Source: Aquibacillus salsiterrae (GTDB lineage: Bacteria; Bacillota; Bacilli; Bacillales; Amphibacillaceae). From it: a DNA stretch of 64,000 bases. Position 1 is the first letter of the stretch. Each line of letters opens with the position of its first letter. Under the pieces are notes generated by a model, which had not been told where the DNA came from, ran no database searches, and saw only the letters and a program-made list of their open reading frames with translations. Shown here one piece after another: positions 55,626-63,603 of this stretch. The stretch is taken from NCBI RefSeq assembly GCF_028416595.1, contig NZ_JAMQKC010000003.1, positions 310,001-374,000 of the forward strand, given 5' to 3'. A program made the position numbers and the translations under genes.

Positions 55626-56609
55626 CTATATACCAATTTTCAGCGCAACTTTGCCAAACTGACGACCATTTTGCAAATAGGCGAATGCCTCTTTAGCGTG
55701 ATCTAGTGGAAAGACTTCACTCAAAGTTGGCTTTATTTGATGTTGCTCGATAAAGGATAACATTTCCCGAAACTCTTCCCTACTTCCCATCGTGGTACCT
55801 AATAACTGATATTGTCCATAAAAGAATTCCCTTATATTTATCGTTACATGATCTTCCGTTGTTGCACCAAAAGTTACTATTTTCCCGCCTTTTTTAAGCA
55901 CCGATAGTGATCGATTAAAGGTCGCGTTCCCTACACTTTCGATTACGATATCGATTTGTTCATTTACTAATGCAGTTTTCCAGTCACTATTTGTATCAAT
56001 TGCTCTACTTGCGCCAATATAAAGAGCTTTTTGTCTCTTATCCTCATGTCTTGAAGAAACGATTACCCGCGCACCCATCGCGTTAGCAAATTGAATAATG
56101 AAAGTAGCTACACCACTGCCAGCACCAGGAATAAAAATGTTATCTCCTTTTGCAACCTTCCCCTTTGTAACTAATGCTCTATAACCAGTTAAAGCTGAAA
56201 GAGCTAATACTCCAGCTTCTTCCCATGACATATGCAGCGGCTTAGGTTCAAGCTGCTCTTCATCAATAACAATGGATTCCGCAAACGTTCCATGGTCAGG
56301 CATTCCAAGGATCTCAAAACCAGCTGGAGGGGCGTCGCTATTATCATACCAACCCAGCGCTGGATTAATAATCACTTCGTCACCAACAGAAAATCGATTG
56401 ACCCCTTCCCCAACTTCATCCACCACACCAGCTCCGTCTGAACCAAGAATTAAAGGTACTGGGTTATGGCCTCTTCTTACCGGTATGTTTAAATCACGGT
56501 GGTTAATTCCGGCCACCTTTAACCGCACTTTAACCATGCCTTTTGAAACAGTTTGCTCGACCATGTCCTTGACCTTTAACTCTTTTCCTTCGTGAATAAA
56601 TGCCTTCAT
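55626..56609 (-). CDS. Zinc-binding-dehydrogenase family oxidoreductase (MDR)
   Basis: A 327-residue medium-chain dehydrogenase/reductase. The N-terminal GroES-like domain has GINHRDLNIPV and LGSDGAGVVDEVGEGV; the Rossmann domain shows GAGSGVATFIIQFANAMGA (about 157-175). No structural-zinc Cys cluster is seen, so this is probably the quinone oxidoreductase/enoyl reductase type using NADPH. It overlaps the ArsA gene by four bases (ATGA), so it is cotranscribed. Substrate unknown. Confidence 0.88.
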   Translation of the reverse strand: MKAFIHEGKELKVKDMVEQTVSKGMVKVRLKVAGINHRDLNIPVRRGHNPVPLILGSDGAGVVDEVGEGVNRFSVGDEVIINPALGWYDNSDAPPAGFEILGMPDHGTFAESIVIDEEQLEPKPLHMSWEEAGVLALSALTGYRALVTKGKVAKGDNIFIPGAGSGVATFIIQFANAMGARVIVSSRHEDKRQKALYIGASRAIDTNSDWKTALVNEQIDIVIESVGNATFNRSLSVLKKGGKIVTFGATTEDHVTINIREFFYGQYQLLGTTMGSREEFREMLSFIEQHQIKPTLSEVFPLDHAKEAFAYLQNGRQFGKVALKIGI

Positions 56610-57547
56610 GTTATTTCTTCTCCTTTATAAAAATAATTACTAAACTTCTCCAAATCTTTATCATTTCTAATATCACTAGCCAACAGAGGGATATTTATTA
56701 ATTTCTTCCCAGCAAAAACAGCATCAATTTCTCTTAGGTACTGTCTCTCCATATCTTTCCTTGCGAGCAGAAACGAACTATTTGTATCTGCCGGTAGCAC
56801 TTTATTTATAACAATGGTGCTTACTCGCAATTGGTGCTCCTCTAACATTTTCACAGCTTTTTTCGTTTCTAGAATTGGCAACCGCTCTGGGTTTAATACA
56901 AAAACAAAGGAAGTGAGCTTAGGGTCGAGAAGTATCTTTCTTACTTGTTTAAAGCGATGTTTACGCAGCAACAAAATTTCATATATTGGATCATCTATCG
57001 CTTCTCCATCGTTTAATAACTCCGTATATTTACGATTAGTTTTACGCCGTTTTTCTAACATACCTTCAATCCAGATACCCATCATTTCGGGGAGTGTCAA
57101 TAATCGAATCGTATGTCCGGTTGGAGCGGTATCAAATATTATCCTATCATATAATTGCCGTTCTTCTAAAATGATAGATACGATTTTATCAAAAAGGGCA
57201 GCTTCTTCTGCACCAGGAGATACCTTTGCTAGATCAAGTTGCCGATGGACCTCATGGACAAAATTAGCTTTTACCATTCCGTCTAAGTTTTGTTTTACTT
57301 GCTTAATATAGCTTTCTGTTTCTTTTTGAGAGTCTATTTCAACAACAGCTAAATTGTTCGCAACATTTATTGGCTCTCCTCCCAATTGCCTATTAAAAAT
57401 ATCACCTAAATTGTGAGCCGGATCAGTCGACACTAATAATGTCTTATTTCCCATTAATGCAGACTGTTGAGCAAGCCCAGCCGCAGTTGTCGACTTTCCT
57501 ACCCCACCTTTTCCTCCAACAAAGATAATTGGTTGATTGATAATCAC
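56606..57547 (-). CDS. ArsA/GET3-family ATPase
   Basis: A 313-residue P-loop ATPase. Deviant Walker A GGKGGVGKST (11-20), switch I DPAHNLGD (about 42-49) and switch II DTAPTGHTIRLL (139-150) match ArsA/GET3. The metal-binding Cys residues of arsenite pumps are absent, and there is no arsB or arsR nearby, so arsenic transport is unlikely. The family also handles tail-anchored or membrane cargo. GTG start behind AAAGGAGGAG. Operon with a small CC-ending protein and an MDR enzyme. Confidence 0.85.
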   Translation of the reverse strand: MIINQPIIFVGGKGGVGKSTTAAGLAQQSALMGNKTLLVSTDPAHNLGDIFNRQLGGEPINVANNLAVVEIDSQKETESYIKQVKQNLDGMVKANFVHEVHRQLDLAKVSPGAEEAALFDKIVSIILEERQLYDRIIFDTAPTGHTIRLLTLPEMMGIWIEGMLEKRRKTNRKYTELLNDGEAIDDPIYEILLLRKHRFKQVRKILLDPKLTSFVFVLNPERLPILETKKAVKMLEEHQLRVSTIVINKVLPADTNSSFLLARKDMERQYLREIDAVFAGKKLINIPLLASDIRNDKDLEKFSNYFYKGEEIT

Positions 57548-57561
57548 GCTTCACTCCTCCT

Positions 57562-57819
57562 TTAGCAACAACGAATGCCATCTAGTGGTGACTTGTCCAT
57601 CCCCATCCGAAGATGCCATGTATGAAATTGTTCCACCATGTACGGGTAAAGTTCTAAGGAATAATAATAAATCGGATTTGGAATACCAAGTAGCTCAGAA
57701 TATAAGAGTAGTAAAAATAAATCTTCTTCATCCCTTATTTCTCGAGAAATCTCACTCTGATGATTCAAACTCAAAACTTGCTCATACCAATCGATTAAGT
57801 TTTTTATTTTTCTAGCCAA
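57562..57819 (-). CDS. Small protein with C-terminal CC (cory-CC-star type)
   Basis: An 85-residue, mostly helical protein beginning with MARKIKNLIDWYEQVL and ending LDGIRCC, with the two Cys as the last residues. It fits the small cory-CC-star group found beside ArsA-like ATPases. The terminal Cys pair could bind metal, be redox-active or be lipidated; I infer partnership with the ATPase 14 bases downstream. The frame runs to 57843, but GGAG seven bases before the TTG at 57819 sets the start. Confidence 0.7.
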   Translation of the reverse strand: MARKIKNLIDWYEQVLSLNHQSEISREIRDEEDLFLLLLYSELLGIPNPIYYYSLELYPYMVEQFHTWHLRMGMDKSPLDGIRCC

Positions 57820-57844
57820 AAGAATCACTCCACTTCTAAGCACA

Positions 57845-57874
57845 GAAAGGGACCACTTGAAGGATCCCTTTTTG
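57845..57874. terminator. Short hairpin between cstA and the CC-protein operon
   Basis: AAAGGGA and GG pair with complements around a central loop; TTTTT on the plus strand. It is in the 132-base gap; which transcript it ends is unclear. Confidence 0.45.
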
Positions 57875-57951
57875 TCTATTGAAACATAATCTTTCCATCC
57901 ATCGGTTTTGTGTTTTAGACCTGATGCTTAAGCTTGCTGAAACGAGTTAGT

Positions 57952-59673
57952 TTATTGATTTAACTCACCTTTTGTCAGTACTGAAATGGCAGTTAAAATT
58001 ATCCAAACGGCAAACCCAAAGATAATTGCACCGAAGATAAATAATAGGGTGTTTGATTGTGTCCCAAACCAAGACCATTGAAATAGCACCTGGTTAAACA
58101 TGGCAATCAACGTCATAACTAATAAGAAGATCATTGGTACTAAAGAAACCCAATAATTCCTACCTTGTCGTTTTAACCATATCGATACGAGTAACAAACT
58201 GATACCAGCTAGTAATTGATTGGAAGTTCCAAATAACGGCCACAATAAGTAACCGCCCGAACCAAATCCTTTAGGGCCTTCTGGTAGTAAAACTAATGCA
58301 GCACTTAACACTACGGCAATAGTTGTTGCCACATGTGTTTTTGATAATGCCGGAAGTTTATACTCCACACCTAACTCTGAAATAATATAACGCATGAGCC
58401 GAACAGAAGTATCCAATGTTGTTGCAGCAAAGCTAATGACGATGATAGATACAATTGTTGATGCAACATCAACTGGTATGCCAAGTCCTGCTGCTAATTG
58501 ACTTCCACCCCGAACAAACACACTAAGTCCAACATTTCCCGCTTCTGAAAAACTACTATATGTTTTGGTAAATTCAGCAGCTGAAGGGAAAAAGGTTACT
58601 GCTGCAATAATTGCAATTAAAGCGAGCACCCCTTCTCCAACAGCCCCAAAATAACCAACGAAACGAGCGTCTGTCTCTTTATCTAATTGCTTAGACGAGG
58701 TACCGGATGATACTAACCCATGAAAACCAGAGATTGCACCACATGCGATTGTTATAAATAACAGCGGAAACCATGATACGTCCGATTGTCCATTTGATAC
58801 CGGTGCAGTGATGTCTGGATTAGTAAAGAAAAGACCTAGATATAAAATAGCTAAGCCTACGACCAATTGATGAGAATTAATGAAATCTCTTGGTTGTAGT
58901 AGTTTCCAAACCGGTAAGGTCGATGCAATGTAAACATATACCATCAAGATGATGATCCAGATAAAAAAGGCACTAGAAGTAGCACCTAATCCGAAGATCC
59001 CGGTTGCTCCTTCTCCTCCAAAATAGCTGACAAGGTCTATTTGGAACGCTGGTATTTTGCTCGAAAGAATTGCAACTCCATACATAACAATTAAGGCGAG
59101 TACAGATGGAACAAGCATCTTGGTTTTCTTTCGATAAACGGCATAACCAATCCAAATTGCAAGTGGTATTTGGATAAAGACAGGAAGAACACTTGCAGGA
59201 AAAGATATAAACAGATTGGAAATAACCCAAGCGAAAACAGCATTGACCATTAATACTAAAATGAGAATAATAAACAAAAATAACAATTTTGCCTTTTGAC
59301 CAATTAGTGTATGGGCAAGTGTACCAATTGATTGTCCTTTATTTCTTACAGACAAAACTAACGTACCAAAATCATGTACCCCTGCAGCAAAAACTGTTCC
59401 AAGAACTACCCATAAAAAAGCCGGTAACCATCCCCAGTAAACAGCGATTGCAGGACCAACAATTGGGGCAGCGCCAGCAACAGACGTAAAATGATGACCC
59501 CACAGCACAAACTTGTTTGTCGGTACATAATCGACTCCATCTTGATATTTATGTGCTGGTGTTACATAATCCGGATCCAACCGATAAATCTTTTGGGCGA
59601 TAAATTTTGAGTAGAATCGATAACCTAAAATAAAGACAAGAATGCCGAGAATTGCAACCAAACTTCCATTCAT
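57952..59673 (-). CDS. cstA: Carbon starvation protein CstA family transporter
   Basis: A 573-residue transporter with about 16 membrane helices. Family blocks include YRFYSKFIAQKIYRLD, TPAHKYQDGVDYVPTNK (about 38-54), GHHFTSVAGAAPIVGPAIA and GFHGLVSSGTSSKQL. CstA-family proteins take up pyruvate or peptides and are induced on carbon limitation. A cre-like site lies between the start codon and the promoter. ATG at 59673 behind AGGAGG. Confidence 0.93.
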   Translation of the reverse strand: MNGSLVAILGILVFILGYRFYSKFIAQKIYRLDPDYVTPAHKYQDGVDYVPTNKFVLWGHHFTSVAGAAPIVGPAIAVYWGWLPAFLWVVLGTVFAAGVHDFGTLVLSVRNKGQSIGTLAHTLIGQKAKLLFLFIILILVLMVNAVFAWVISNLFISFPASVLPVFIQIPLAIWIGYAVYRKKTKMLVPSVLALIVMYGVAILSSKIPAFQIDLVSYFGGEGATGIFGLGATSSAFFIWIIILMVYVYIASTLPVWKLLQPRDFINSHQLVVGLAILYLGLFFTNPDITAPVSNGQSDVSWFPLLFITIACGAISGFHGLVSSGTSSKQLDKETDARFVGYFGAVGEGVLALIAIIAAVTFFPSAAEFTKTYSSFSEAGNVGLSVFVRGGSQLAAGLGIPVDVASTIVSIIVISFAATTLDTSVRLMRYIISELGVEYKLPALSKTHVATTIAVVLSAALVLLPEGPKGFGSGGYLLWPLFGTSNQLLAGISLLLVSIWLKRQGRNYWVSLVPMIFLLVMTLIAMFNQVLFQWSWFGTQSNTLLFIFGAIIFGFAVWIILTAISVLTKGELNQ

Positions 59674-59697
59674 TTTTCAGCCTCCTAATTCAAAATC

Positions 59698-59711
59698 TGA
59701 AACCGTTTACT
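59698..59711. promoter_or_regulatory. cre-like CcpA site in the cstA leader
   Basis: TGAAACCGTTTACT agrees with TGWAANCGNTNWCA at 13 of 14 positions. It is 25 bases upstream of the cstA ATG, where CcpA binding would block transcription during growth on preferred sugars. Confidence 0.65.
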
Positions 59712-59775
59712 ACAAACAGTTATATTTTCTAAAATTAAAAATATGACCCGTACCCCCAGAAAATAATATGAGGTT

Positions 59776-59842
59776 AAGAAAAGCGCAGGGCGCCCGGAGC
59801 TAGACAGCTCTTGAATTTTTTATACTTTCTTATCTTTAAAAA
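59776..59842 (+). repeat. Dispersed intergenic repeat, short copy q1
   Basis: AAGAAAAGCGCAGGGCGCCC, GGAGCTAGACAGCTCTTGAA and ATACTTTCTTATCTTTA; almost identical to copy o. Confidence 0.88.
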
Positions 59843-59849
59843 AGTTGAC

Positions 59850-59925
59850 TGAGGACCTCCTTTTGACTTACGACCCAGAGGGGGCTTAGGAAGTGAAGTA
59901 GACAGCTCTCGGATTATTTATAATC
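59850..59925 (+). repeat. Dispersed intergenic repeat, right-half copy q2
   Basis: GAGGACCTCC, then GACCCAGAGGGGGCTTAGG, GAAGTAGACAGCTCTCGGAT and a TATTTATAATC tail, directly after q1. A tandem of two copies; the second precedes a terminator. Confidence 0.65.
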
Positions 59926-59928
59926 AAC

Positions 59929-59959
59929 AAAAAAACCTTACCAAATCGGTAAGGTTTTC
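59929..59959 (-). terminator. Intrinsic terminator of the 473-aa permease gene
   Basis: AAAACCTTACC with complement around a five-base loop, then TTTTTTT on the minus transcript. Confidence 0.9.
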
Positions 59960-59964
59960 GTTAT

Positions 59965-61386
59965 CTAGAAAAGCATTATCGCTATCGCTGTAGAAATAAA
60001 TAAACCAATCATTACTGGACCGAAGTTTTTCCTTACTAACTCCATAACTGATACACCACAAAATCCAGCAACAGCTACCAACGAAGACCACGCTATTATT
60101 GTTCCGCCACCAGTCCAAATCGATCCCATTTGACCAATAGCAGCTAAAGTAGATGGATCAATACCGCTACCGGCCATCGCTCCAGCCAACGAACCAGTGA
60201 GTGGTAAACCAGAAAATCCTGAACCATCCAAACCAGTGATAATACCAATAATCAATATTCCAAATGCCATTAAAATTGGATTTTGAGGTAAAATTTCTTG
60301 TGAAGCATTTACAAGATCAAATAGAAATCCCGGTTGAGCTTCTTCAACTCCGAGAATACTTCCAGAGAAATCTGAACTTCCTAAAAAGAAAAAACCAGCA
60401 ATTGGAATGACCGGACCCATCGCTTTAAAAGCGAAAAGAAAGCCTTCAGTTATATGGTCACTAATATAATCTAACGCCTTATGCTTTCCAAATGCTAAAG
60501 TGGATAGTAAAAGTAAGATAACGGCAACTCCACCAATAAATGCTGCACCGTCTCCTCCTTCAAATCCTCCCATACGACCTGAAGTTAACTTTGTTGACAC
60601 CATATAAATCATTACGATCAGCATCGATACAGGAACGAGAACTGCAAATAGTTTACTCCACATCGGTAGATTATTAGTTTCTGAATGCTTATCGGTTTCT
60701 TTTAAACCTTGAAGTGCTAGAAGTTCCCCGTGAGCAGCCGGGTCATTTGGGCGTCGAATACTTTTTCTATTTAGCAAATAAGCTAAGGCAATTGCAATTA
60801 CACCTGTAATCAAAGATAGTACTAAGGCTTTATCAATAATATCACCAGCTGGAATGCCTGCAGCTTTTGCTGACAGACCAGGAGCTACTTGAATAATATA
60901 ATCAGAAGAAAGCGCCATTCCTTGCCCAGCTAATGCAACAGCTACAGCACCTAGCATAGCCGGTAGTCCTGCCCTTACCGCTGCCGGTAGAAGTAGAGCA
61001 CAAATTAGCGGTACTGCCGGTGTTGGCCAGAAGAATAGAGAAATGACATAAGTGACAACAACTAAAACCCAATAGGCGACATGCCCATTAACCATAACCT
61101 TTTGAATGGGTTCTATCATTCGTTTATCTGCACCAAGATCTTTCAGCGAATGCAATAAAGCAACCATAAACGTAATAATAAGAAAAATACTAAACAATTC
61201 TTTTGCAGCAACTAAATTAGCATTAAACACTGCGGTAAAACCATCAATTAAACTTCCCTTATAAAGCCACGCAACAACAAATGTACCTAATAAAGTTGGT
61301 AAGACAATTCCCCTTTTAAATACCATTGTGATGATTATTGCTAACGTAAATAATCCATATATCCAATGAGAAATCGTAAGTTCCAC
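59965..61386 (-). CDS. Polytopic permease of the ion-transporter superfamily type
   Basis: A 473-residue protein with about 12 membrane helices. The central hairpin-like segments ALAGQGMALSSDYIIQVAPG and the C-terminal GLDGSGFSGLPLTGSLAGAM, read in parts, resemble the GntP/DcuC/NhaC group of ion-coupled transporters. A hydrophilic loop lies near 205-230. Substrate cannot be told; carboxylates are plausible. GTG start behind GGAGGAG. It is transcribed alone and points toward cstA on the same strand. Confidence 0.75.
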   Translation of the reverse strand: MELTISHWIYGLFTLAIIITMVFKRGIVLPTLLGTFVVAWLYKGSLIDGFTAVFNANLVAAKELFSIFLIITFMVALLHSLKDLGADKRMIEPIQKVMVNGHVAYWVLVVVTYVISLFFWPTPAVPLICALLLPAAVRAGLPAMLGAVAVALAGQGMALSSDYIIQVAPGLSAKAAGIPAGDIIDKALVLSLITGVIAIALAYLLNRKSIRRPNDPAAHGELLALQGLKETDKHSETNNLPMWSKLFAVLVPVSMLIVMIYMVSTKLTSGRMGGFEGGDGAAFIGGVAVILLLLSTLAFGKHKALDYISDHITEGFLFAFKAMGPVIPIAGFFFLGSSDFSGSILGVEEAQPGFLFDLVNASQEILPQNPILMAFGILIIGIITGLDGSGFSGLPLTGSLAGAMAGSGIDPSTLAAIGQMGSIWTGGGTIIAWSSLVAVAGFCGVSVMELVRKNFGPVMIGLFISTAIAIMLF

Positions 61387-61460
61387 GCCACATCTCCTCC
61401 ATCAGTTATTTACAACCGAATTGTGTTATAGCCTATGCAACGTGGAGGTAATTGGTGATA

Positions 61461-61516
61461 AAGAAAAGCGCAGGGCGCCTTGGTAAGACCCGAGGGGCTA
61501 GGCGTCCGGAGCTACA
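61461..61516 (+). repeat. Dispersed intergenic repeat, copy r
   Basis: AAGAAAAGCGCAGGGCGCCT, TGGTAAGACCCGAGGGGCT, GGCGTCCGGAGCTAC; the T-rich right end is missing. Confidence 0.75.
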
Positions 61517-61527
61517 TCAATTACCCT

Positions 61528-61557
61528 AAAAAAATAACAGCCATCTCTGGCTGTTTA
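61528..61557 (-). terminator. Intrinsic terminator of the zinc-finger gene
   Basis: AAACAGCCA pairs with TGGCTGTT around GAGA, followed by ATTTTTTT on the minus transcript. Confidence 0.9.
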
Positions 61558-61571
61558 TCATACAATGGGCC

Positions 61572-61721
61572 TTATTTATTCGATTCCTCTCGACTGTCGT
61601 CGCTTGATTCACTACACGGAAAACAAAAAAGCTGGTTATTTTCATTTACACCATTTAAAAAACCATTTTCACAAAATACTTTTCGTCCACAACGTTCACA
61701 ATTACCAACTAACTCCACCAA
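61572..61721 (-). CDS. Small zinc-finger-like protein
   Basis: A 49-residue ORF below usual cutoffs, opening MVELVGNCERCGRKVFC and continuing FCFPCSESSDDSREES. Five Cys in the pattern CxxC, C, then CxxC fit a small zinc-binding fold. The TTG start at 61721 follows GGGGGTGG, and a near-ideal terminator follows 15 bases after the stop, so it is very likely real. It lies downstream of thiT but behind its own hairpin. Family not recognised. Confidence 0.68.
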   Translation of the reverse strand: MVELVGNCERCGRKVFCENGFLNGVNENNQLFCFPCSESSDDSREESNK

Positions 61722-61744
61722 GAGATCCACCCCCATTATTATAG

Positions 61745-61783
61745 GAAGAACCTTTGTTAGAGCTCTCCTAACAAAGGTTCTTC
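61745..61783. terminator. Hairpin between thiT and the zinc-finger gene
   Basis: A perfect 16-bp stem, GAAGAACCTTTGTTAG with complement, seven-base loop. The T run is poor on the minus strand, so some readthrough from thiT is possible. Confidence 0.75.
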
Positions 61784-61838
61784 TTTAAAGATAAAAAAAT
61801 TCAATCGTGATAACATCCAGGCTCAGCGCTTTTGTTCT

Positions 61839-62420
61839 TCAATCTTTTATCGATAAAAGCGTCCGTGGTTGTTTTAAAAACAAAAAACCAATGACAATTG
61901 TACTTAGAACAAAAGCAGGTAACATGTAGGATCCATTATACAGTGTCGAATATAGCCATACAGGCTGACCCTCTGGAGCATATTCCGCAAAAAATACAAC
62001 ACCAGCATATAGATGAGCTAAAAAGCGAAGGAAACTTCCAATAAACACCCCAAGAGTTAGATAAGTAAAAAACTTTCCAGATTGTTTCGCTTCTAATGCA
62101 TCTTTAACTTGCTTAGCAAAGATTCCCGCAACACCTAATACAGTAAATGCTAATCCGTATTCAATAAATCCCTGTAGAGGTGTTAAAATATATGCTGTAC
62201 CAACAACCACTTGCATGATACCGAATAAGAACCCGGATAAAAGACCACCTTTTACCCCCCACCGATAAGCTATTATAAACACCGGTATCATTGCAAAAGA
62301 AACAGAACCACCCTGAGCCCAAAGTTGAAATTTAAGAAATGGTATTAAATCTAGAACAAGAGCTAGAGCTGAAAAAATTGCCACTTCAATTAAAAATAAT
62401 GTTCTCCTTGAATTGTTCAT
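61839..62420 (-). CDS. thiT: Thiamine ECF transporter S component ThiT
   Basis: A 193-residue, six-helix substrate-binding subunit of the energy-coupling-factor thiamine transporter (YuaJ/ThiT). The N-terminal LIEVAIFSALALVLDLIP and the thiamine-binding region with LWAQGGSVSFAMIPVF and AHLYAGVVFFAEYAPEG are typical. It needs the shared EcfAA'T module, not seen here. The frame extends to 62468, but GGGGAGG before the ATG at 62420 sets the start. A TPP riboswitch lies in its leader. Confidence 0.95.
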   Translation of the reverse strand: MNNSRRTLFLIEVAIFSALALVLDLIPFLKFQLWAQGGSVSFAMIPVFIIAYRWGVKGGLLSGFLFGIMQVVVGTAYILTPLQGFIEYGLAFTVLGVAGIFAKQVKDALEAKQSGKFFTYLTLGVFIGSFLRFLAHLYAGVVFFAEYAPEGQPVWLYSTLYNGSYMLPAFVLSTIVIGFLFLKQPRTLLSIKD

Positions 62421-62450
62421 AAAAATTTTCCTCCCCTTATTTTTTGGCAA

Positions 62451-62505
62451 CAAAAAAAGCAACGCCAAGGGGAAGCTTCCTGATGGAGGACCCGTTTACA
62501 TTGCT
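62451..62505 (-). terminator. Riboswitch-controlled terminator before thiT
   Basis: AGCAATG pairs with CGTTGCT (one G-U) over a long GC-rich inner stem-loop, followed by seven T. It lies between the TPP aptamer and the thiT ribosome site, so ligand-bound aptamer should favour it. Confidence 0.75.
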
Positions 62506-62524
62506 AACTACGCCATCAAAAAAG

Positions 62525-62609
62525 CCACCATCCCTACGCTAGAATTAACTAACAGGTTCAAAGGGTCTGAACAAAGACTGTTCACTCTCAGCCATAACGG
62601 CTCCCCCTG
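62525..62609 (-). ncRNA. TPP riboswitch (THI element)
   Basis: On the minus strand the conserved aptamer parts run in order: GGGGGAGCCG, GGCTGAGA, a P3 extension closed by GTGAACAG/TTGTTCA, GACCCTTTGAACCTG, TAGTTAATTCTAGCG and TAGGGA. This is the THI-box consensus with hardly a change. It controls thiT by transcription termination. Confidence 0.95.
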
Positions 62610-62643
62610 AAGGCTTTATTTCTATACTTTTTTTGCTAGTGGT

Positions 62644-62673
62644 ATTATACCTGAATCGCTTTATGATTGGCAA
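62644..62673 (-). promoter_or_regulatory. SigA promoter of the thiT riboswitch transcript
   Basis: TTGCCA, 18-base spacer, TATAAT on the minus strand, about 32 bases before the aptamer. Confidence 0.8.
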
Positions 62674-62700
62674 TAAGAAAAGCGCTGGAACAAGACATCT
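62674..62700 (+). repeat. Dispersed intergenic repeat, left-end fragment s
   Basis: AAGAAAAGCGCTGGAACAAG, then GACATCTTTC; a short remnant directly abutting the -35 of the thiT promoter. Confidence 0.5.
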
Positions 62701-62752
62701 TTCACTTATTTACATTTTTAACACATGTAGTAACCCCAAGGAAAAAGATTGG

Positions 62753-63205
62753 CTATAAGTGAAAAGGCTCCCCCTTGGTAATAGCAGATTTTAATTCTTG
62801 TTGAATGTAGCCAATCCCCCTTAAATTAGCTAACGGATACCTAACTTTCTCAACAGGAAAACACGCCTCTATTATTGGTCTGTACTTTTTCCCTGTGAGG
62901 GCAATAACCCTTGCAAAACGATTTAGTTGTTTACTTTCCACTTGACTTACTAGTTGATCGATTGCAATAACACCGTCTTGTTTGTTACCAAAGCTAAGAT
63001 CATAATTCCCTTCCACACAATCATCTGGTAACAAGAAACCATATTTTGCTGACAAAATTACCCACTCGTCACAAAAATCGACTGCATAGTGTTGAGAAAG
63101 TTGGTGCAATGTTCCAATATAGGCATCCTTCGCTTGCACCGGGCCATTGTCTTCATATTTATCCCATATTTTTTTCCTGCCACAAGGAATAATACACAAA
63201 TCCAT
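62753..63205 (-). CDS. DUF6884 domain protein
   Basis: A 150-residue soluble protein of the DUF6884 type. MDLCIIPCGRKKIWD opens it, then VQAKDAYIGTLHQLSQ, DEWVILSAKYGFLLPDD (about 48-64) and IALTGKKYRPIIEACFP. Conserved Cys, Lys and Asp suggest an enzyme or nucleotide-binding fold, but the function is unknown. The frame extends to 63256; the ATG at 63205, after GGAAGGAAG, starts the conserved block. No operon partners. Confidence 0.75.
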   Translation of the reverse strand: MDLCIIPCGRKKIWDKYEDNGPVQAKDAYIGTLHQLSQHYAVDFCDEWVILSAKYGFLLPDDCVEGNYDLSFGNKQDGVIAIDQLVSQVESKQLNRFARVIALTGKKYRPIIEACFPVEKVRYPLANLRGIGYIQQELKSAITKGEPFHL

Positions 63206-63366
63206 CTTTACATTACTTCCTTCCTTATATGAAATGATTGTTAGCTTTTTAAGCATTATTCTTGCAGCATTTTCAAAAAAATTGTCACCTACACATTAAA
63301 CGTTAGTAATTATAACATGGAAAGTAACCTAAATTTACCCATCCCGCGCAATTATCCACTTTTTTT

Positions 63367-63435
63367 TGAAAACGCTTCATAAATGTTCACAATTAGCTTG
63401 TACTTCTTTATTAACAATAATGAAAACGTTTTACA
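63367..63435. promoter_or_regulatory. Two cre-like motifs upstream of ilvD
   Basis: TGAAAACGCTTCA at 63367 and TGAAAACGTTTTACA at 63421 each differ from the cre consensus by one base of length. In B. subtilis CcpA activates the ilv-leu operon from an upstream cre, so a similar role is possible. Confidence 0.35.
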
Positions 63436-63452
63436 ATCATTATATTTGTCTC

Positions 63453-63467
63453 AAATATCAGAAAATT
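63453..63467. promoter_or_regulatory. CodY box of ilvD
   Basis: AAATATCAGAAAATT matches the CodY motif AATTTTCWGAAAATT at 13 of 15 positions and lies 14 bases upstream of the -35 box. Confidence 0.7.
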
Positions 63468-63480
63468 TTCACTAAACCTG

Positions 63481-63509
63481 TTGACCTACAACTTTAACGG
63501 TTGTATGAT
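63481..63509 (+). promoter_or_regulatory. SigA promoter of ilvD
   Basis: TTGACC, 17-base spacer, TATGAT. The spacer holds a small inverted repeat (ACAAC with GTTGT). The leader to ilvD is about 160 bases and contains a short upstream ORF. Confidence 0.8.
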
Positions 63510-63603
63510 TGTTGTCAATCAAAAGAATTATAAGTTTTTCGAATATAGCTTTTGATTTAGGGACAACGTGTTAACTGGTTTCATATTTGGAGGAGATAAC
63601 CAC

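Noticed and set aside
56606-57547. ArsA-like gene as an arsenic resistance operon
   Set aside because: No arsR, arsB, arsC or arsD is nearby and the arsenite-binding Cys residues are missing.
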